From contig JADJHP010000014.1 of the NCBI GenBank assembly GCA_016707525.1, positions 1 to 64,000 on the forward strand: 64,000 nt of DNA. Reading direction: 5' to 3'. Of the stretch, positions 61,601-64,000 are shown piece after piece. Made by a program: the position numbers and the translations under genes. Below the pieces are notes generated by a model, which ran no database searches, was not told the DNA's origin, and saw nothing but the letters and a program-made list of their open reading frames with translations. The stretch comes from Ignavibacteriota bacterium. GTDB lineage: Bacteria > Bacteroidota > Ignavibacteria > UBA10030 > UBA6906. Positions within the stretch are counted from its first letter, which is position 1. Each line of letters starts with the position of its first letter.

Positions 61601-62294
61601 CAAGACGATGGTGTCGTTGAGCTACGTGACCACCTATTACTGGCGTGTGAACGCCGATGCCGTGAGCGGCACGTCGCCGTATTCACCGGTGCGCCGTTTC
61701 ACCACCGGCATCCCGGCGGCAGCCGCGCCTCTGCTCGTGTTCCCGTTGGATCAGTATCGTCAGGCAACGGACAGTCTCCGTGTGATCTGGCGTACCAGCA
61801 CCCCGGCGGTGGACCGTTACTGGGTGGATCTGAGCCTGGATTCAGGGTTCGTGTTCTCTGTGCCGGATTCGAACCTGACCGATACCACGAAGATCTTCCG
61901 GAGTCTCTTGCCGAATCAGGCATACTTCTGGCGCGTCAAGGCGCACAATGCGGGCGGTTGGGGACCTTTCGGCGTCGTGCGCAAGTTCACGCGCGACATC
62001 ACCGGAGTGAACGATCGTCCTGAGATCCCGATGGAGCTGTCACTGTCGCAGAATTACCCGAACCCGTTCAATCCGGCGACGAAGATCGAATTCGCGCTGC
62101 CACAGGAATCGCGTGTAACGCTCGAGGTCTATAACCTCCTGGGCGAACGTGTGGCCCTGCTGGTGGATGAGGTCCGCGCAGCCGGATATCATGCCGTGTC
62201 GTTCAATGCGTCGGCGATGCCGAGCGGCCTGTATATCTACAGGATGGTGTCGGGCCAGATGACCTTCACGAAGAAGATGATGCTGGTGAAGTAA
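58605..62294 (+). CDS. T9SS-exported FN3/DUF1349-type surface protein
   Basis: A 1,229-residue protein; ATG 58605 was chosen for GAAAGG upstream and the signal peptide (LPLALGMLVITVLVPMLAFA). Domains: a DUF1349/concanavalin-like module (to about 59320), a phosphatase-type FN3 (59390-59640), a second concanavalin-like module (59660-60260), then six FN3-like repeats of about 97 residues (YRLQVSTD ... YYWRVNAKN). A T9SS type A tail ends it (QNYPNPFNPATK, VYNLLGERVALL, MMLVK). Probably a carbohydrate- or surface-binding protein, possibly attaching to the polysaccharide made next door (inference). Confidence 0.85.
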   Translation: MDRLSQWSRLPLALGMLVITVLVPMLAFAGASTFTSDAFNSRNLIRPRWTITDAIGDATIKMAGYTTDSAMVQIALPGGVEHDLWTIGYNAPHITQACANEDFTVDVKFLSPLRGISFQTYLAEGLVVEQDSANLVRFDFTTGHEVDSVKAFAASFSDGFASPSTKINNKYFAGYDVGPLWLRVSRTGNTWKMYYSLNGTAYTLADSFVHALNVTRIGLFAGNAGPNPSAFTMKADYFFNSDSPVVPEEGTPVADNLGPYIYNVSYIAQPNAFMVKWKTDEPANGTVEWGTTAAYGSTPVGHASYTYDHRVIVNGTNPSTDHHFRVTGTDEQLQTNASADNVFFTGGYIDDLKMVSDDFGGGALNGSLWTTYNPRGDASFGIAGKKLTITVPGGVSHDIWTDGYTAPHILQDLKDFANVYEFTVKFTTPLVGSASNIMVQGIVAEQDTNNLIRANFSYDGTSVRIFIGGFYDGLSQPDILANEVLTGATSNLWLKLTQGGGTFRVWYSLNGTSWTFIPSIARPLNVTKVGVFAGNGGASPQAFTCSAEYVATTLPAKPYLATPLNNALNVFVPPTLAWDTTASATTYRLQVSTDPGFGSTVYSDSTLTAVTKQVAGLGYTTQYYWRVRGKNTWGVGATSDVYTFTTAIAPPAVPSLQSPADNALDVEVTPTLRWSKPAGTATFRLQVSTDTAFTTGLVYNDSTLTDSSKVMSALANLTKFYWRVNAKNAGGTSSYSAVRAFTTISAIPPAPALISPPTNAVNQQVNVVLRWNRANAATSYRLQVGTDETFATGIVINDSTLTDTSKTMAGLANSTKYYWRVNAKNNAGTGVYSATWAFTTIVANPSIPSLVGPADGATNQDLSVKYVWLKIAGATSYRLQVASDSTFASGVVVNDSTVTDSTKTVGGLAFGMKYFWRVNSKNIGGTSPYSSIWSFRTYDSDPAIPKQLAPANLATGLLTPLTITFTRPNGATSFHLQVSTDSTFAGGFVVNDATLADTFKTMVSLSYVTTYYWRVNADAVSGTSPYSPVRRFTTGIPAAAAPLLVFPLDQYRQATDSLRVIWRTSTPAVDRYWVDLSLDSGFVFSVPDSNLTDTTKIFRSLLPNQAYFWRVKAHNAGGWGPFGVVRKFTRDITGVNDRPEIPMELSLSQNYPNPFNPATKIEFALPQESRVTLEVYNLLGERVALLVDEVRAAGYHAVSFNASAMPSGLYIYRMVSGQMTFTKKMMLVK

Positions 62295-62303
62295 AGAGAG
62301 GCG

Positions 62304-62382
62304 GGGCCTGCGGTACGGACCGCAGGCCCGCGGGATAGAGAAGCGATGGCGAGAGGGATGCGCAGCATCTCCCGCCATCGCT
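62304..62382. terminator. tandem hairpins between two surface-protein genes
   Basis: Hairpin 1 (62304-62329) is an 11-bp perfect stem, GGGCCTGCGGT with a 4-base loop. Hairpin 2 (62342-62382) pairs AGCGATGGCGAGAG with CTCCCGCCATCGCT with one mismatch around a 13-base loop. Neither has a T-tract. They could reduce read-through or stabilise the upstream mRNA. Confidence 0.45.
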
Positions 62383-62423
62383 CCTGTCGTTTATCACGAA
62401 CCACAATCACACGTGAGACCACT

Positions 62424-63845
62424 ATGACTCAGACCAGGCTGTCCGGGATACTCCGTGCGGCAATGATCGTCAGTTTGATCCTGCTCGGGAGCATGCAGGC
62501 ATTCGCCCAGATCCGGTTCACCGGGCCGCAGCCCGGCGACATTTACAGGGAATACACGCGCGTGATGCGTCCTCTGGATGGCGAGCAGTGGCGGGTGACC
62601 GATCCGAATATGGATCTCGGTACTTATCCACAGGCGGCTCCCTTCCTCCCGAATCCGGAGATCGACCTCACGGTCGATGATCTGGCCGGTGCCGTCCGCG
62701 CCGAAGCGACCATGATCATCTGGGGCGGCCATATCTCCACGTACGGCAAGAGGGTTCGTTTCAATGGCAACGCGTGGATCGATCTGCCCGATCTGGATAC
62801 TTCCAACGGGGTCCCGGTGGGCCATCTCGGCATCAATTATATCGGCCAGTCCATGATCACCGTGAATGTGCCCCTCTCGGACCTTCAGGCGGGTGTGAAT
62901 ATCTTCCAGGGCGAGAACAGCGGACAGCTTGGTGGTCCCGACGGGTACGGCTTCGGATGGGGCCAGCACGGCTGGTACGGCATGATGATCCGCATCTACT
63001 ATGGTCCATCCAAGACCCACGTGACGGGTTCCATCACATCGCCCCTCACGAAGGCGTCGATGAACGAGGACCCGAGCATCACCGTCGGTGTGACCGGGTC
63101 GGCGGACCGTGTGGATGTGCTTGCCTACTACGATGGCTACGATACCGATGGCGACGGCCGGTATCTGGAATACCATCATGATTACCATCTCCAGACAGAG
63201 AGCACGTCCATGGAGATCCGGAACCATGTCGGGACAGCGACCTCATCGCCGTTCGTCGTGAACTGGGACACGAAGTGGGTCCCGGACCAGGCTGCCGGTG
63301 CCGTAAAGTTGCTCGCCCGCATCCGCGGCAGCAATGGTGTGTGGTACGTGACGCCCGAAGTGACGGACCTGAGCCTCGTGCGCAGCGGCAAGTCCGTACG
63401 GTTGTACAAGCCGTTCGATACACCGGAAGAAGCCTGGGCCCGTGGCGATCTCGATGTGGTCCGGATCAATGTGAATATTCCAGAATCGACGAACCTCAGT
63501 GACGCGACAGAGGCGGTCTATCACAACCGGACATGGAACGGCCTCGACGTCGTTCGCGAACCGGGTGAGACGCACTACCGCCGCTTCAATAGCTGGGAAG
63601 ATCCGGACGAGTATGGCGGGAACCACAACTTCTCGTACGATATCCGTTCCATCCCGACGGGAGAACTGAGGACGGGGAACAACGAATTCTCGTTCTACTC
63701 GCAGACCGTTGCCCATCACGGCATGGAGATCATCTGGCCGGGTCCGGGACTCCAGGTGGAGTACACCGGCGCCGGCTACGCATCCCCGTACCGCTGGCCG
63801 CAACGCTTGCGTCGCCCGCGCACAACGCGACCAACCAGGCAGTGA
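62424..63845 (+). CDS. secreted beta-domain/FN3 protein, frameshifted
   Basis: Starts at ATG 62424 with signal peptide RAAMIVSLILLGSMQAFAQ. The first 450 residues form a large unrecognised beta-rich domain (IRFTGPQPGDIYREYTR ... GGPDGYGFGWGQHGWYGMMI, DGYDTDGDGRYLEYHH). The frame is correct to about 63780 (VEYTGAGYA); after that the coding sense moves to another frame, and the last 21 codons to 63845 are spurious. One missing base at 63780-63782 explains it. The protein continues as the next entry. Confidence 0.65.
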   Translation: MTQTRLSGILRAAMIVSLILLGSMQAFAQIRFTGPQPGDIYREYTRVMRPLDGEQWRVTDPNMDLGTYPQAAPFLPNPEIDLTVDDLAGAVRAEATMIIWGGHISTYGKRVRFNGNAWIDLPDLDTSNGVPVGHLGINYIGQSMITVNVPLSDLQAGVNIFQGENSGQLGGPDGYGFGWGQHGWYGMMIRIYYGPSKTHVTGSITSPLTKASMNEDPSITVGVTGSADRVDVLAYYDGYDTDGDGRYLEYHHDYHLQTESTSMEIRNHVGTATSSPFVVNWDTKWVPDQAAGAVKLLARIRGSNGVWYVTPEVTDLSLVRSGKSVRLYKPFDTPEEAWARGDLDVVRINVNIPESTNLSDATEAVYHNRTWNGLDVVREPGETHYRRFNSWEDPDEYGGNHNFSYDIRSIPTGELRTGNNEFSFYSQTVAHHGMEIIWPGPGLQVEYTGAGYASPYRWPQRLRRPRTTRPTRQ

Positions 63846-64000
63846 ACCTTACCCTGCGCTGGCACCCTGCACCTGCCGCATCGACGTACGATCTCCAGGT
63901 GTCGACGGATTCGACCTTTGCGACGACCGTGGTGAATCAGACCAACATCGCAGACACCAGCTATGCCGTTGGCCCGCTGACGGCCAACGTTCGGCACTTC
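63782..64000 (+). CDS. FN3 continuation of the preceding protein, partial
   Basis: In the shifted frame the sequence reads IPVPLAATLASPAHNATNQ, then LTLRWHPAPAASTYDLQVST and DSTFATTVVNQT, an FN3 repeat of the same type as in the upstream surface protein. It runs off the window, so a T9SS tail may lie beyond. It has no start codon of its own. Confidence 0.6.
   Translation, partial: MPVPLAATLASPAHNATNQAVNLTLRWHPAPAASTYDLQVSTDSTFATTVVNQTNIADTSYAVGPLTANVRHF

Overview
The window is GC-rich bacterial chromosome (about 60% G+C by eye) from a diderm of the FCB/Bacteroidota side of the tree, probably Ignavibacteria-like. The main evidence is the type IX secretion (T9SS) type A tail on several secreted proteins: a (Q)NYPNPFNP motif, then a beta-sandwich ending in MMLVK or MMLMK. 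Lineage below superphylum is inference. No rRNA, tRNA, CRISPR array, transposase or phage gene was seen.

Layout. (1) 91-6258: an envelope redox island. It holds a lipoprotein transglutaminase, then on the minus strand a membrane polyferredoxin and a Tat-exported DUF362 protein, and divergently a second Tat-exported DUF362 protein overlapping a small secreted protein. (2) 6360-9719: an aspartase with an N-terminal cyclic-nucleotide-binding domain, and a secreted M14 carboxypeptidase. (3) 9750-16412: a large LamG/phosphoesterase surface protein, broken by one frameshift and ending in a dockerin-like duplication, followed by a small T9SS protein with a possibly cohesin-like domain. (4) 16648-21673: exported Ntn-hydrolase, exported glutamate-racemase-like protein, LMW-phosphatase-like protein without its active site, EamA transporter, threonine synthase. 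(5) 21715-33369: a giant repeat adhesin interrupted by an in-frame TAG just before its T9SS tail, plus two small exported proteins. (6) 33973-58335: a Wzy-type exopolysaccharide locus in three transcription units (tyrosine autokinase/SLBB; polymerase, glycosyltransferases, GDP-mannose dehydrogenase and modifying enzymes; initiating sugar transferase and nucleotide-sugar enzymes), closed by a strong intrinsic terminator. No Wzx flippase was recognised. (7) 58605-64000: two more secreted FN3-type proteins, the second frameshifted and running off the window.

The most interesting signal is regulatory. CRP-like 16-mers (TGTGA-N6-TCACA type) precede the giant adhesin, the polymerase gene, the sugar-transferase gene and the FN3 surface protein, each with a TAnnnT -10 element whose first base lies 28.5 or 29.5 bp from the operator centre. 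That is the geometry of a class II CRP-activated promoter and suggests that one cyclic-nucleotide regulator controls adhesins and exopolysaccharide together. A cyclic-nucleotide-binding aspartase in the same window fits this theme. A 21-codon leader ORF with a good ribosome binding site ends in the ATGA that starts the giant adhesin, suggesting translational coupling.

All calls were made by reading the sequence; no database search or structure prediction was run. Family names rest on recognised motifs.
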